Assembly: GCA_025359915.1 (NCBI GenBank)
Contig: JANYDE010000161.1
Coordinates: 1 to 43,290, forward strand
Source: Chamaesiphon sp. 336R_metabinner_41
GTDB lineage: Bacteria; Cyanobacteriota; Cyanobacteriia; Cyanobacteriales; Chamaesiphonaceae
DNA: 43,290 nucleotides
Reading direction: 5' to 3'
Below are positions 25,161 through 34,012 of this stretch, in pieces. Made by a program: the position numbers and the translations under genes. Within the stretch, counting starts at the first letter, position 1, and each line of letters starts with the position of its first letter. The notes below the pieces were generated by a model. That model did not search any database. It was not told the origin of the DNA and saw only the letters and a program-made list of their open reading frames with translations.

Positions 25161-27677
25161 ATGCAGACTGCACCTATTTCCACCCCCACCTTCACCCATC
25201 GCCCCTTATTGCTCGCGCCAGCAGGGAACTGGGAATGTGCCAAGGCTGCCGTCGAGAATGGCGCGGATGCCATCTATTTTGGGTTGGAGCGGTTCAATGC
25301 CAGAATGCGGGCGGAGAACTTTACACAAGGCGATTTGCCGGAGCTGATGGCGTGGTTGCATCAGCGGGGAGTGAAGGGATACGTGACGATGAATACGTTG
25401 GTGTTTCCGCAGGAGTTAGTCGCAGCGGAGCAGTACCTCCGCAGTATGATTTTAGCGGGTGTGGATGCGGCGATCGTTCAGGATGTCGGAATTTGTAAGT
25501 TAATTCGGCATTTGTCGCCAGATTTCCCGATTCATGCTTCGACGCAGATGACGGTAACGAGTGCGGCGGGGGTAGAGTTTGCTCATGAATTGGGCTGTGA
25601 TTTAGTTGTATTGGCGCGGGAATGTTCGATCGCCGAAATCACAAAAATTAAGCAACAATTAGGAGATAGACAGATTACTATTCCGTTGGAAGTATTCGTG
25701 CATGGGGCATTATGTGTCGCTTATTCTGGGCAATGTTTGACGAGTGAATCTTTGGGTGGAAGATCGGCAAATCGCGGTGAATGTGCCCAGGCTTGTCGGA
25801 TGCCTTATGATCTGATTGTGGATGATCAAGAGTATCATTTGGGTGATAAGAAATATCTGCTCAGTCCGCAAGATTTGGCAGGTTTAAATGTATTGCCGGA
25901 GATTATCAAAAGCGGGGTAAGTTGTCTCAAGATTGAGGGGCGATTGAAGACTCCTGAATATGTGGCTAGTGTGACGCGAGTTTATCGATCGGCTTTGGAT
26001 AAAATCGTCGCAGATTTGGAGCCGCAAGTCGAGTCAGGAAAAGATTTATATGATTTGGAAATGGCGTTTTCGCGGGGGCTATATACGGGCTGGTTTGAAG
26101 GGATTGATAATCAAGCTTTAGTTCATGCCAGATTTGGGAAGAAGCGGGGCGTATATTTGGGCGAAGTTATTCGAGTTTATCCCGATCGAGAAGCAATTAC
26201 AATTAGTCCAATCGCACCAATTAAACCTGGCGATGGGATCGTGTTTGATTGTGGACATCCAGACGAAAGAGAAGAAGGGGGTCGAGTTTATGAGGTATTT
26301 GGTGGTGGTAATGATAGCTCTGAAATCATGCTAGCATTTGGGCGTGGATCGATCGATTTCCGGCGCGTATATATAGGTGATAAAATTTGGAAAACCAGCG
26401 ATCCAGAATTGGATAAACAGGTGCGCCAAACCTATGCGGGAGATGTGCCCCAATTTCAAAGATCGATCAATCTGGAAATATATGGAGCCGTTAATCAACC
26501 ATTAACTGCGATCGCTCGTGACGAAATCGGACATACGATTAAAGTAGAATCAGAAATATTATTAGTCCCCGCCCAAAATCAACCCCTCACGACTGAGAAA
26601 TTAATCTCTCAATTAGGACGCTTAGGAAATACCCCCTTTAAGCTAGGAAATTTGGCTAATTCGATCGAAGGCGATCTCATGATACCAGTCAGCGCACTCA
26701 ATCATTTGCGCCGCGAACTAGTTACTAAACTCACCGAATTTCGCAGTCAACCAAAACCCTGGAAAATCGCACCAACTAATCAATTAACAGACATCATCCC
26801 CACAATTGAGAATGCTTATCTGCAACCACCCCAACTAAATATCTTAGTCCGTAAACTAGATCAAATTCCGGCGGCGATCGAAGCAGGTATCACCACCATC
26901 TATTGTGAACTAGAAGATCCCCGTAAATATCGAGAAGCCGTTCAATTAGTCCGCGCCGCCAGACACACAAAGACTAATCCCCCCCAAATATTTGTCGCTC
27001 CACCACGAATTACCAAAACAGGCGAAAATTGGATCCTAGAACAAGTTCGATCGAGTGATGCTGATGGTTATCTAATTAAAAATTACGATCATCTAGAGTT
27101 CTTCAAAGATGAACGCTGCATCGGCGATTTTGCCCTGAACATCGCCAATCCCCTCGCCGCCGATCATTTCTACCAAAACTATACTTTGGAGCGGCTGACA
27201 GCCTCCTATGACCTGAATATCGATCAATTAACATCCCTGATTCGTAGTTGTCCCCGTGATTGGTTTGAAATTACCATCCACCAACACATGCCGATGTTCC
27301 ACATGGAACACTGCGTTTTTTGTGCCTTTTTATCTGAAGGCACTGACTATACTAATTGTGGTCGTCCTTGTGAATCACATCAAGTCAAATTGCGAGATCG
27401 AGTCGGTACCGAACATATCTTACAAGCCGACGCAGGTTGTCGAAATACCGTCTACAATGGTGTTGCCCAAACTGGGGCTGAATATATCCATCGGTTAATC
27501 GAGTTGGGTGTCTACAATTTCCGGCTGGAATTTGTGAATGAAACACCGGAAGAAGTGAGTCAAACGATCGGCTATTATCAACAATTATTAGGCGGTCAAA
27601 TTAGCGGTGCCCAATTGTGGCAAGAGTTAAAATTGATTAATCAATTAGGTGTAACTCGTGGCTCATTGGGTGTTTAA
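25161..27677 (+). CDS. Peptidase U32 family protein, RlhA type
   Basis: An 838-residue protein with the U32 core (LLAPAGNWECAKAAVENGAD, then DAIYFGLERFNARMRAENF) and the long C-terminal extension (DUF3656-like). The Cys sites are CLTSESLGG, GECAQACRMPYD and, near the end, HMEHCVFCAFLS with NCGRPCESH. Long U32 proteins of this shape (RlhA/YdcP) hydroxylate C2501 of 23S rRNA in E. coli, and iron-sulfur cluster binding by the conserved cysteines has been proposed; peptidase activity is doubtful. Here an rRNA-modifying role is inferred from length and cysteine pattern. Start ATG at 25161. Confidence 0.85.
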   Translation: MQTAPISTPTFTHRPLLLAPAGNWECAKAAVENGADAIYFGLERFNARMRAENFTQGDLPELMAWLHQRGVKGYVTMNTLVFPQELVAAEQYLRSMILAGVDAAIVQDVGICKLIRHLSPDFPIHASTQMTVTSAAGVEFAHELGCDLVVLARECSIAEITKIKQQLGDRQITIPLEVFVHGALCVAYSGQCLTSESLGGRSANRGECAQACRMPYDLIVDDQEYHLGDKKYLLSPQDLAGLNVLPEIIKSGVSCLKIEGRLKTPEYVASVTRVYRSALDKIVADLEPQVESGKDLYDLEMAFSRGLYTGWFEGIDNQALVHARFGKKRGVYLGEVIRVYPDREAITISPIAPIKPGDGIVFDCGHPDEREEGGRVYEVFGGGNDSSEIMLAFGRGSIDFRRVYIGDKIWKTSDPELDKQVRQTYAGDVPQFQRSINLEIYGAVNQPLTAIARDEIGHTIKVESEILLVPAQNQPLTTEKLISQLGRLGNTPFKLGNLANSIEGDLMIPVSALNHLRRELVTKLTEFRSQPKPWKIAPTNQLTDIIPTIENAYLQPPQLNILVRKLDQIPAAIEAGITTIYCELEDPRKYREAVQLVRAARHTKTNPPQIFVAPPRITKTGENWILEQVRSSDADGYLIKNYDHLEFFKDERCIGDFALNIANPLAADHFYQNYTLERLTASYDLNIDQLTSLIRSCPRDWFEITIHQHMPMFHMEHCVFCAFLSEGTDYTNCGRPCESHQVKLRDRVGTEHILQADAGCRNTVYNGVAQTGAEYIHRLIELGVYNFRLEFVNETPEEVSQTIGYYQQLLGGQISGAQLWQELKLINQLGVTRGSLGV

Positions 27678-27873
27678 ATTAATTGATAATTAATAATTAG
27701 GTTGTTATAGTAATCTTTCAATTCCTCTCCTAACAACAATCCACCTTTTAGACGTGGAATTTAAACCCCAGAGCCATCGATCCTGTTCTCTGTTAAGATC
27801 GATCGTCGGTAATAGTCGATCGATGGGATAATTGATATCCAGTTAATTGTTAACATTCTAGACAAGATATTTT

Positions 27874-28872
27874 ATGACACGCTACGATGTATATGGACTT
27901 GGTAACGCGCTGCTCGATGTGGAATGTGACGTTGAGCCAGAAATACTGGTAGAATTGGGCATCGACAAAGGTGTGATGACGCTACTCGATGAAGCCAGTC
28001 AGAACAAAATTTTGAGTCATCTCGGTGGTGCCGCCAGCAAACGAACTTGTGGTGGTTCCGGTGCAAATACAATTGTTGCGATCAGTCAATTTGGTGGTAA
28101 AACATTTTATTCCTGTAAGGTTGCTAACGACGAACCTGGGGAATATTACCTCAAAGATTTGCTGGAATCCGGTGTCGATACCAACCTCAAAATTCATCCA
28201 CCGGAGCCAGGAATCACAGGCAAATGTCTAGTCTTCGTCACCCCCGATGCAGATCGGACAATGAATACCTTCTTGGGTATTTCATCCAACTTATCAGATA
28301 TTGAATTGGTTCCCGATGCGATTGCCAACTCTACATATACTTATGTGGAAGGCTATTTAGTTACTGGTGAAAATAGTAAACAAGCAGCAATTAAGGCCAG
28401 AGAGATGGCGATTAATGCCGGACAAAAAGTCGCTCTAACGCTATCAGACCAAAATATGGCAAAGTTCTTTAAACAAGGACTGCTGGATATGATTGGGACT
28501 GGAGTAGATCTTTTATTCGCCAATGAAAGCGAAGCATTTGAGCTAGCAGGTACTCAAGATTTAACTGAAGCTATGAAGTATTTAAAAACCATTTCCCAGA
28601 CTTTTGCTGTCACTCTCGGCGCCAAAGGTTCGATCATATTTGATGGTCGATCGTTAATTGAAATCGCACCTTTTCCTGTTAAAGCGATCGATACTGTTGG
28701 AGCTGGTGATATTTATGCTGGTGGCGTATTATATGGCATCACCAACGGCATGGATTGGGCAACTGCTGGACGATTAGGTTCGTCAGCTTCATCCACATTA
28801 GTAACTATCCCAGGTGCGCGGATGCCAACAGCAGATCTTCAATCTTTGTTGCATAAAATAAAGGCGATCTAG
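27874..28872 (+). CDS. PfkB-family sugar kinase, adenosine-kinase-like
   Basis: A 332-residue ribokinase-fold kinase. PfkB motif 1 is GGSGANTIVAISQFGGK and motif 2 is AIDTVGAGDIYAGGVLYGI, with the catalytic Asp and anion hole. YDVYGLGNALLDVECDV at the start is typical of the adenosine-kinase branch found in cyanobacteria, where it is often annotated as adenosine kinase. It would phosphorylate adenosine or a related nucleoside/sugar with ATP. Substrate is inferred. A complex hairpin (28887-28943) follows the stop by 15 nt. Start ATG at 27874. Confidence 0.85.
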   Translation: MTRYDVYGLGNALLDVECDVEPEILVELGIDKGVMTLLDEASQNKILSHLGGAASKRTCGGSGANTIVAISQFGGKTFYSCKVANDEPGEYYLKDLLESGVDTNLKIHPPEPGITGKCLVFVTPDADRTMNTFLGISSNLSDIELVPDAIANSTYTYVEGYLVTGENSKQAAIKAREMAINAGQKVALTLSDQNMAKFFKQGLLDMIGTGVDLLFANESEAFELAGTQDLTEAMKYLKTISQTFAVTLGAKGSIIFDGRSLIEIAPFPVKAIDTVGAGDIYAGGVLYGITNGMDWATAGRLGSSASSTLVTIPGARMPTADLQSLLHKIKAI

Positions 28873-29204
28873 TCGATAATTTAAGTGGTGGGCAACTAAA
28901 AATAGAGCTTGACAATCAAGTTAGTGGTGAAAATTTGCCCACCCGATGCTACTAATATTGCTAATACTATCTCCGCACAGTTTTTTAGATGACGAAGATT
29001 TTTGGGAATAATCCATTAACCACGTTGATTAAGTCGTTGACGATAGAGTTGGGGTACAATACATAAAAGCAGTGGATGAAATACTGGGCAACAGAATCAC
29101 CAAACCCGCCAATGTTTTTCGATCGATAGACAGCAAAAATCGGCTGTAGGGAGTGAATGAGATTCCTTAAAGCCTTACTTACTAGCAGCTATGTTACCAA
29201 CCTA
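28873..29204. other. Gap with terminator-like hairpin after the kinase
   Basis: GGTGGGCAA (28887-28895) pairs with TTGCCCACC (28935-28943), and an inner CTTGA/TCAAG stem lies between; this is probably the kinase terminator. The rest, 28944-29204, shows no gene that I can support. Confidence 0.45.
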
Positions 29205-29278
29205 TGGACGTACCCCGACTCGAACGGGGGACCTCATCGATGTCAACGATGCGCTCTAACCAACTGAGCTATACGTCC
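29205..29278 (-). tRNA. trnV: tRNA-Val (anticodon GAC)
   Basis: A complete class I cloverleaf: acceptor GGACGTA/TACGTCC, D-arm GCTC/GAGC, anticodon stem CATCG/CGATG with loop TTGACAT (anticodon GAC, reading GUC and GUU), T-arm CCCCG/CGGGG with loop TTCGAGT, discriminator A. CCA is not encoded. A good promoter precedes it. Confidence 0.95.
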
Positions 29279-29290
29279 TTGCCGCCTTTG

Positions 29291-29320
29291 AATATAGCAT
29301 CAATATCTAATTCGTGTCAA
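29291..29320 (-). promoter_or_regulatory. Promoter of tRNA-Val
   Basis: On the minus strand, TTGACA (29320-29315), an 18-nt spacer and TATATT (29296-29291) form a near-consensus sigma-70-type promoter. The predicted start falls about 6 nt before the tRNA 5' end. Confidence 0.75.
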
Positions 29321-29400
29321 GACTCGATCTATATTTTGATTTTTTTGGATGAAATCGATCGTTAATTGTCGGCAGTCAATGCTAAAATGAGAAAATGTCT

Positions 29401-29483
29401 CCAAGGTTGGCCGATCGGTTTAGGCAGCGGACTCATAATCCGCGAGCGGAAGCTCTAGACAGGTTCGATTCCTGTACCTTGGA
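29401..29483 (+). tRNA. tRNA with anticodon CAU and a long (class II) variable arm
   Basis: Folding by eye gives a complete 83-nt tRNA: acceptor CCAAGGT/ACCTTGG (7 bp), T8 G9, D-stem GCC/GGC with loop GATCGGTTTA, anticodon stem GCGGA/TCCGC with loop CTCATAA, a 15-nt variable region GAGCGGAAGCTCTAG that closes into a 4-bp GAGC/GCTC stem with a GGAA loop, T-stem ACAGG/CCTGT with loop TTCGATT, and discriminator A. The anticodon is CAU. CAU tRNAs (initiator and elongator Met, Ile2) normally have short variable loops; long ones mark Leu, Ser and Tyr tRNAs. The acceptor stem has no C1-A72 mismatch, so it is not an initiator. The charging enzyme is unknown. An extended -10 (TGCTAAAAT) lies at 29380-29388. 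Confidence 0.85.
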
Positions 29484-29496
29484 CTAAAACGAGCTA

Positions 29497-30273
29497 CTAG
29501 AGCGAATTAATCAGTTCGGGTGTCAATTCCTGGACATTATTGATTACTACTTTGGCACCTGCTTTCAGCAAGCTTTGACGATAGCTATCTACTTGAGAAG
29601 TTTCCGCTAGAATATGCGGTGGTAATACGCCAACAGCAATAAACTCTCGATCTGGCTGTATTTTTCTCGCTCTGATGATTGTCTGCATATCTGCAACGGT
29701 ATCCCCAACATAGATAATTGGGAGCGCGTCAATATTTCCATGTTGCGATCCTAACTGAGCAACAGCCATAAATAATCCAGTGGGATCCGGCTTGCCTGGA
29801 GCATCTTCCATTGCCACTAAAACGGGCGCATTTAAGCCCAATCTTCGTTGGACGATATAAGTAGCGGATCCAGTTGTTGCACCGCTGAAGAAGCCCCAGG
29901 GGATGTGTGCCGCCGTTAATGAGCAAAAGTATTCAAGACTAGCTAAAATCGGTTCGTTGCAGATATAGCCATTCCAATTCACTGGATCTGTACCGCGATA
30001 TTTGGTCTGAAAATAGGCGACGATTTGAGCATAATCTAAACCTAGTGCCGATCGAGATTGCCCCTGACGCTCGAAATAGCGATAAATCAATTCCTGTGAC
30101 GCTTCCCAGTCATTATTCCAGATGCCTTCACCTTTGAGCGTGTCAATATCAACAGGCGTAGGTCGAAATCCTCCACCCGTAAATTCTGCCACTGTATCCG
30201 CTAAAGCGCGACGGTATGAGCTACCCACATCGCGAATTACGCCATCAATATCAAACACAACAATCGCGCTCAT
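29497..30273 (-). CDS. HAD-superfamily hydrolase, TIGR01548-like
   Basis: A 258-residue class IA HAD protein with all four motifs: nucleophile DIDGVIRD at 8-15, motif II in IPWGFFSGATTGSA, the lysine in EDAPGKPDPTGLF and motif IV IYVGDTVADMQTI. It resembles the cyanobacterial/plant TIGR01548 group, of unknown substrate, which in plants is fused to a histidinol-phosphate-type aminotransferase. It is complete, unlike the HAD remnant at the window start. Start ATG at 30273. It lies just after the CAU tRNA on the opposite strand. Confidence 0.85.
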   Translation of the reverse strand: MSAIVVFDIDGVIRDVGSSYRRALADTVAEFTGGGFRPTPVDIDTLKGEGIWNNDWEASQELIYRYFERQGQSRSALGLDYAQIVAYFQTKYRGTDPVNWNGYICNEPILASLEYFCSLTAAHIPWGFFSGATTGSATYIVQRRLGLNAPVLVAMEDAPGKPDPTGLFMAVAQLGSQHGNIDALPIIYVGDTVADMQTIIRARKIQPDREFIAVGVLPPHILAETSQVDSYRQSLLKAGAKVVINNVQELTPELINSL

Positions 30274-30314
30274 TTTGTCTAGCCACTAAACTCATTCAAA
30301 ATTTACCATACTGA

Positions 30315-30323
30315 TGGTACAAT
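30315..30323 (+). promoter_or_regulatory. Extended -10 of the PSRP-3 gene
   Basis: TGG followed by TACAAT (30318-30323) fits an extended -10 element 32 nt before the ATG at 30355. No convincing -35 seen. Confidence 0.4.
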
Positions 30324-30354
30324 AATAGATTGTGTGCCGAACTAGTAAGCAAAT

Positions 30355-30690
30355 ATGACCGAAACCATCACTGAAACGTTACCAGTAACATTATCCAAAT
30401 TTATCTTGAAGGTTCTCTGGCTGGATGAGAACGTTGCTTTAGCTGTAGACCAAGTAGTTGGTAAAGGCTTAAGTCCGCTCACCGCTTATTTTTTCTGGCC
30501 GCGTAATGATGCTTGGGAACAACTCAAAGCTGAGTTAGAAGCCAAGCACTGGATTGCTGAAATCGATCGCGTCGGTATTCTCAACCAGGCTACTGAAGTA
30601 ATTAACTATTGGCAAGAAGAAGGCAAAGGTCGTCCCTTACCTGAGGCTCAACTCAAGTTTCCTGAAGTTATTTTTACTGGTAGCAACTAG
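30355..30690 (+). CDS. ycf65: Ribosomal protein PSRP-3 (Ycf65)
   Basis: A 111-residue small-subunit protein found only in cyanobacteria and plastids (PSRP-3, also called cS23). The core is very conserved: [40 protein letters not shown], then [20 protein letters not shown] and KFPEVIF at the end. It is located on the 30S head region in plastid ribosomes and helps translation efficiency. About ten non-conserved residues precede the core. Start ATG at 30355; single gene. Confidence 0.95.
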   Translation: MTETITETLPVTLSKFILKVLWLDENVALAVDQVVGKGLSPLTAYFFWPRNDAWEQLKAELEAKHWIAEIDRVGILNQATEVINYWQEEGKGRPLPEAQLKFPEVIFTGSN

Positions 30691-30732
30691 TTCCATCTGT
30701 TGGGTATTGGGGTATTGAGCTAATTTGCCCCA

Positions 30733-31317
30733 TCACCCGATTTTATAATTTAGATCGATCTGGCGTTCCAAGTCTGCTGTACTTCTTGAGTTATCTAAAT
30801 TAAAATCCGCCAGGGCGGTTTTTTCAGATAGAGACATTTGACTGTCGATGCGGATTACGGCTTCTGATTCATTAATTCGATCTCGTGTCATAATTCGGGT
30901 TAATTGGGTCGATCGATCGCAACTGACTACCCAAATCTCTGTAATGAGATCTGTCATTTTCGCCTCGAACAACAATGGAAGAGATAGTACTGCAGTACTA
31001 TCTGGCGAGAGAGAATTAATCTCTGTCTCAAAGCAACTCCTTACATATGGATGGATTTGAGCTTCTAACCATTGACGCTCATTGACATCATTAAAGATAA
31101 TTTCTCCTAAGCGGCGACGATCGAGTGTCCCGTCTGGTTGTAGAATAGCAGGATCATATCGTTGGCTGATTGCCTGTAAAATTGGCGAGCCGATGGCTAC
31201 CGCAGATCGAGCGTAGATATCTGCATCCCAAATTGGTAAGTTATATCTTGTGTGTAAATAGTTGGTGACAGTGCTTTTTCCCGTACCAATTCCGCCAGTA
31301 ATTCCAATTAAACGCAT
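30733..31317 (-). CDS. coaE: Dephospho-CoA kinase
   Basis: A 194-residue P-loop kinase catalysing the last step of coenzyme A synthesis. Walker A is GITGGIGTGKSTV; the substrate and lid motifs WDADIYARSAV, PLLFEAKMTDLI and MTRDRINESEAVIRIDSQM are typical. Length fits the family. Start ATG at 31317. The 3' end faces the PSRP-3 gene. A heptamer tandem repeat lies immediately upstream of the start. Confidence 0.95.
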   Translation of the reverse strand: MRLIGITGGIGTGKSTVTNYLHTRYNLPIWDADIYARSAVAIGSPILQAISQRYDPAILQPDGTLDRRRLGEIIFNDVNERQWLEAQIHPYVRSCFETEINSLSPDSTAVLSLPLLFEAKMTDLITEIWVVSCDRSTQLTRIMTRDRINESEAVIRIDSQMSLSEKTALADFNLDNSRSTADLERQIDLNYKIG

Positions 31318-31324
31318 GTAAATT

Positions 31325-31358
31325 AGTTGATAGTTGATAGTTGATGGTTGATAGTTAT
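31325..31358. repeat. AGTTGAT heptamer tandem repeat
   Basis: Four copies of AGTTGAT (the fourth reads GGTTGAT) plus a partial fifth, exactly phased at 7 nt. It starts 8 nt upstream of coaE in the divergent gap with the DUF2252 gene. This is a short tandemly repeated repetitive sequence of the kind known from cyanobacteria. Confidence 0.85.
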
Positions 31359-31421
31359 AGCAACTTACTTAAAATAAGGCTTCAAAATCTAAGTTGGTAG
31401 TTATACGTCAGGAATAATAGC

Positions 31422-32636
31422 TTGAAAAATTATAAAAATCGAGATGTTTGGGGACTAATTAAGGCGTTCAATTCACAGCGTGATCGAGATATCTTAGCTC
31501 AAAAGTATGCCAAGATGCGTAAAAATGCTTTTGTATTTTTTAGGGGAACTTGTCATCTATTTTACCGCGATTTACCACAAGATTCTATTTTTAAGACAGC
31601 TCCAGTGACGTGGATTTGTGGCGATCTACATTTGGAAAATTTTGGTGCTTATAAAGGCGATAAACGCGATATATATTTTGGAATCGATGATTTTGACGAG
31701 GGTGTACTTGCGCCCTGTACTTGGGATATTGCCAGATTATTAACCAGTATCTTTTTGGCTGGAGATAGTTTGTCTTTTAAGCGATCTGATACTGAAGATT
31801 TAGTGCAATTGTATCTTCATAGATATACAACACTTCTAAGTATTGGCAAAGTTGAATCGATTATTGAGGACAATGCTAAGGGAATAGTTGCCGATCTGCT
31901 GGATGATTTACATCGTCGAAAACGAAGTAATTTCTTGGACGAACGAACTGAATTAATTGATGGTCATCGCCACTTGAAAATCGATGATAAAAAAATATTA
32001 GAAATTAGCAAAGAGAGAGATAAAAGAGTTATTGAGTCGATCGATACCTGGGCAAAAACTCAAGTAGATTCAGGTTTTTTTGAGATTTTAGATGTGGGGT
32101 TTCGGGTAGCGGGTACTGGGAGTTTAGGACTCGATCGATACCTAATTTTAGTCAAAGGGAAAGGTTCACCAAATCGTAACTATTTACTCGATTTGAAACA
32201 ACAATTAGATTCAAGTTTACAGCTATATGTATCGAGCGAGCAGCCTAAATGGAAAAATCCAGCCACACGAGTGATGAATATTCAGCAATTAGTTCAACCA
32301 GCACCACCAGCCTTATTGGCGGCGATTGAGTTTAATGGGGGTAGTTATTTATTAAGAGAACTTCAGCCAACTCAGGATAAAATTAGCTTGAAAGCTGGTA
32401 AGATTAGTCTTGATCAACTAGAAAATTTAATCGATACGATGGCGAAAGTTACTGCTTTTGCACATTTACATGGTAGTGGTAAATTTGGAGCAGCAACAGC
32501 ACAAGATTTGATTAGGTTTGGAAATCAGTTGGATTGGCAACAACAGATCGTAATTTATGCGAGTAATTATGCTAAACAGGTGCAGATAGATTATCAAGTT
32601 TTTTGTCAAGCTACTCAAGATCTATCATTAATTTAA
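31422..32636 (+). CDS. DUF2252 family protein
   Basis: A 404-residue protein with the kinase-like DUF2252 signatures: FRGTCHLFYRDL, WICGDLHLENFGAY and FGIDDFDEGVLAPCTWDIAR, then RVAGTGSLGLDRYLILVKGK and AFAHLHGSGKFG. The GDLHxxN and DFD patterns mirror the catalytic loop and metal-binding motif of aminoglycoside-kinase-like folds, so ATP-dependent phosphorylation is possible; no substrate is known. The start is a TTG at 31422 with AGGA 8 nt upstream. The next gene begins 7 nt after the stop, so the two are probably co-transcribed. Confidence 0.82.
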   Translation: MKNYKNRDVWGLIKAFNSQRDRDILAQKYAKMRKNAFVFFRGTCHLFYRDLPQDSIFKTAPVTWICGDLHLENFGAYKGDKRDIYFGIDDFDEGVLAPCTWDIARLLTSIFLAGDSLSFKRSDTEDLVQLYLHRYTTLLSIGKVESIIEDNAKGIVADLLDDLHRRKRSNFLDERTELIDGHRHLKIDDKKILEISKERDKRVIESIDTWAKTQVDSGFFEILDVGFRVAGTGSLGLDRYLILVKGKGSPNRNYLLDLKQQLDSSLQLYVSSEQPKWKNPATRVMNIQQLVQPAPPALLAAIEFNGGSYLLRELQPTQDKISLKAGKISLDQLENLIDTMAKVTAFAHLHGSGKFGAATAQDLIRFGNQLDWQQQIVIYASNYAKQVQIDYQVFCQATQDLSLI

Positions 32637-32643
32637 GTCGAAC

Positions 32644-33909
32644 GTGAAATATTTTAGATTATTAATTGGGATTGGATCGATCGTTTTGACAGGTTGTACT
32701 CGCACGATCGATACTGTTTCAACACCAGTAAATTCACCTTTACCAATCTTCGCCAAGCCGCCGATTTCGCCCCCGTCAATTGCGACTAGAGCCACGCCAA
32801 CTGCTCCATCCGCGACGGTGACAACTCCTAGTGTTGCGCCGTTACCTACTCCGTCAATTCCAGTAGAGGTTGGGGATTATCAGGTAATTAATGAGTTGAA
32901 GCAACCGCAATTTATGGCTCAGAGTAGTGATATTTTGAAAGCTGCAAGTTTGCCAAATAGTAAGGTAAGTTTTAATCCAGCAGATTTATTAGTAGTCTTG
33001 AAGAGTACTCGCAAATACTTTAAGAATAAATTGGATAGCGATGAGGATCTTCAGCGCGAGGGGATTTTGGGTACTCAAGGGGTGAAGGTTGCTGATATTG
33101 TCAAAACATTAGATTTTATGGTGTTGACGTTACAACAGGATATTAAAGCAAAAAGACCGATTCGCCTGCAAGATCCGAAGTTCTTAAATACTAACTTTCG
33201 ATCGATCCAATGGACGGCGTTTAATCCCACGAGGAAGGAAGAGAAGCGGGTGAGAATGACTAAGTATGCTGTATTCACCCATTCAGGCTCGCGCACGCCG
33301 ACGAAGGAGTTTAACGCGGGGCTGTATGCACTTAAACCGGATACTGATGTTGAGACGATTCGGCTCAAATATACCAAGCAAGATGTATTGACAAATATCT
33401 ATGAGCCTAAAGGTAAGGAATTTGGGATGGTAGAACCTTTAGCTTATCTCGATCGAGAGGGGTTAGAATCAGCTTTGATGGAAGGTACTGTGTTGATTAA
33501 ATTTACTGACGGTACCTCGGAATTTTTTAATGTCGATCGCAATAATAACATTCCCTATATTAAAGGTTTACAACCTAACGATCAAAAGCGATACTGGTAT
33601 TTTAGACCAGTGAATGCCATTAAAGGTTATGGTGGTACGATTCAAACTAAGATCTCGCTTAAACCAGGCGTGACTTTTGCTGGGGATGTCTTAAATATTG
33701 GATTAGGTAGAATTGTGGTGACAGAGAATTTGGTTGATGGAAAACTACACTTACGGATGGGAATTATCGCCGATACAGGTGGGGCATTTTTACCGAATTT
33801 ACATCAGTTGGATTTTCTCGCGGGAGTATTTGGCAGCAAGGAAGAATTTGCTGAATATACGCGCAAGTTACCTGAATACACGAAAGCATATATTCTCGTT
33901 AAACGTTGA
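32644..33909 (+). CDS. Lipoprotein with C-terminal MltA-like 3D domain
   Basis: A 421-residue protein with a lipoprotein signal (MKYFRLLIGIGSIV, lipobox LTGC, Cys18), then a Pro/Thr/Ser-rich linker (about 30-75) suited to crossing the periplasm or peptidoglycan. The globular part ends in MGIIADTGGAFLPNLHQLDF, then LAGVFGSKEEF; DTGGAF and LDFLAG resemble the 3D (double-psi barrel) domain of MltA-type lytic transglycosylases. A peptidoglycan-active role is inferred. It starts with GTG at 32644, 7 nt after the DUF2252 gene, and ends at a strong terminator. Confidence 0.65.
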   Translation: MKYFRLLIGIGSIVLTGCTRTIDTVSTPVNSPLPIFAKPPISPPSIATRATPTAPSATVTTPSVAPLPTPSIPVEVGDYQVINELKQPQFMAQSSDILKAASLPNSKVSFNPADLLVVLKSTRKYFKNKLDSDEDLQREGILGTQGVKVADIVKTLDFMVLTLQQDIKAKRPIRLQDPKFLNTNFRSIQWTAFNPTRKEEKRVRMTKYAVFTHSGSRTPTKEFNAGLYALKPDTDVETIRLKYTKQDVLTNIYEPKGKEFGMVEPLAYLDREGLESALMEGTVLIKFTDGTSEFFNVDRNNNIPYIKGLQPNDQKRYWYFRPVNAIKGYGGTIQTKISLKPGVTFAGDVLNIGLGRIVVTENLVDGKLHLRMGIIADTGGAFLPNLHQLDFLAGVFGSKEEFAEYTRKLPEYTKAYILVKR

Positions 33910-33940
33910 ATAGCTTGCAAATACTCTGACTATTACTGCA

Positions 33941-33973
33941 AGAAAGCCGACTTTTTTAAAAAGTCGGCTTTCT
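33941..33973. terminator. Strong terminator hairpin between convergent genes
   Basis: AGAAAGCCGACTTTTT (33941-33956) and its exact complement at 33958-33973 form a 16-bp stem with U-rich ends on both strands. It serves the lipoprotein gene and the convergent transporter gene. Nearly the same hairpin is found at 9036-9068. Confidence 0.85.
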
Positions 33974-34012
33974 GTCCCACGCTTTATTTTTTAAATAATT
34001 TTATCCACTTAC

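Noticed and set aside
29401-29483. The CAU tRNA as initiator tRNA-fMet
   Set aside because: The acceptor stem pairs fully (C1-G72), the anticodon stem lacks the three G-C pairs next to the loop, and the variable arm is long.
31325-31358. Heptamer array as a CRISPR-like array
   Set aside because: Units are 7 nt with no spacers and no cas genes nearby; it is a simple tandem repeat.
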